Assembly (NCBI GenBank): GCA_026182355.1 | Contig: JAPFBL010000167.1 | Location: 1-64,000 of the forward strand | Source of the DNA: Hermatobates lingyangjiaoensis | Lineage: Eukaryota > Arthropoda > Insecta > Hemiptera > Hermatobatidae | DNA length: 64,000 bases | Direction: 5' to 3' | Shown: positions 63,524-64,000 of the stretch, in pieces | Numbering within the stretch: position 1 is the first letter of the stretch | Layout of the letters: each line of letters begins with the position of its first letter | The notes under the pieces: generated by a model | Databases searched by the model: none | What the model saw: only the letters and a program-made list of their open reading frames with translations | What the model was told of the DNA's origin: nothing | Made by a program: the position numbers and the translations under genes

Positions 63524-64000
63524 TTTCGGAATATATTCGATTCTCATTCTGTTATCTATTCTTCGATTAAATTCAACTCTACCAACGAAAAAGGTTAAAT
63601 GCATTCATAAAAACTTATGTAATAATTCGGAAAAGCATTCTGATTGCCCACCAGGAACTGTATTGTGTACATCTTCAATCAATGAAGAAGCTAGAGGTTC
63701 ATCAGAGATTTCAACAGACAAACATTCAGCAATCAGGAAAAGATCCCTTAAAGAGGTCAGTATATCTACTTTAGATACATCTGAAAACAATGCGGAACAA
63801 CAAGAAACTTTAACTACTGAAAAGGTGCAAGACACAAATAAAGAGCAAAAAACTGAAAAAACTACTGATACTAAAAAATTAGATCAAAAAGATGAAATTA
63901 AGGAGAAACATAATGAAGGCATCCAACATGAAAATATGGATTTAAGAAAGTCATATGATGTTAAAGAATTACCAGAACCTGAAATCACTTCTACTACTGA
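63524..64000 (+). CDS. Candidate host-gene exon, partial, runs off the edge
   Basis: After the acceptor the frame starting at TTC (63525) is open to the end of the window (over 150 codons). It begins with a hydrophobic stretch FGIYSILILLSILRL, continues NSTLPTKKVKCIHKNLCNNS, DCPPGTVLCTSS, then a long hydrophilic Lys/Glu/Thr-rich region (TEKVQDTNKEQKTEKTTDTK). No start codon, so an upstream exon is implied. The hydrophobic start followed by four Cys would suit a signal peptide or membrane anchor with a secreted low-complexity body. No family is recognised. Base composition is less AT-extreme than the DNA around it. Confidence 0.55.

Overview
The window is AT-rich eukaryotic (metazoan) DNA, packed with transposable elements and dense in (TA)n microsatellites. 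There is no operon structure and no rRNA, CRISPR or convincing tRNA gene. The mix of mobile elements (Penelope-like elements or PLEs, gag-carrying LINEs, a gypsy-type LTR retrotransposon with tRNA-Phe priming, mariner/Tc1 and hAT relics, a tRNA-derived SINE) points to an invertebrate, most plausibly an arthropod. The sequence alone does not fix the species. The only candidate host gene is an open exon running off the right edge (63524-64000).

Layout. 1-31250: AT-rich DNA seeded with foldback (inverted-repeat) elements, nearly all bounded by (TA)n, plus PLE GIY-YIG endonuclease relics (3045, 20645, 29870), LINE 3' ends (800, 1746, 12172, 22490), a deleted mariner (23027-23945), a Tc1/mariner relic (6395), hAT-like elements (11717, 13590) and SINE copies (729, 10208, 11550). 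31285-40926: a tandem array of ~640-bp units ending in an inverted partial unit. A 6.6-kb LINE on the minus strand (32549-39154) is inserted inside it with an 11-bp target duplication. 40927-55750: more foldbacks, three SINE copies, two PLE endonuclease relics (47124 plus, 53012 minus) and long AT-rich stretches. 55754-60867: a young gypsy-type LTR element inserted in a TA tract. 60868-63523: AT-rich DNA, a CA/GA microsatellite and a SINE. 63524-64000: the candidate host exon.

How the parts fit. Most foldbacks look like inverted PLE termini. They carry the same RNA-like core: a short stem I strand, CTGANGA, one unpaired base, a hairpin, GAAA, a self-complementary 4-6 base helix III, then the other stem I strand. 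This is the layout of the minimal hammerhead ribozymes known from PLEs, with one extra base before stem II. The same core lies 3' of each recognisable GIY-YIG endonuclease relic, and at two or more loci it is followed by a short ORF of the form GxLIxxxPxxxRKxxRxLE...FNxxCLxEGLLP that runs into (TA)n. The 640-bp tandem units also carry one core each and so look like a retrozyme-like or tandem-pLTR array. Coordinates of degenerate repeats are hand-read and good to roughly 5-15 bases.
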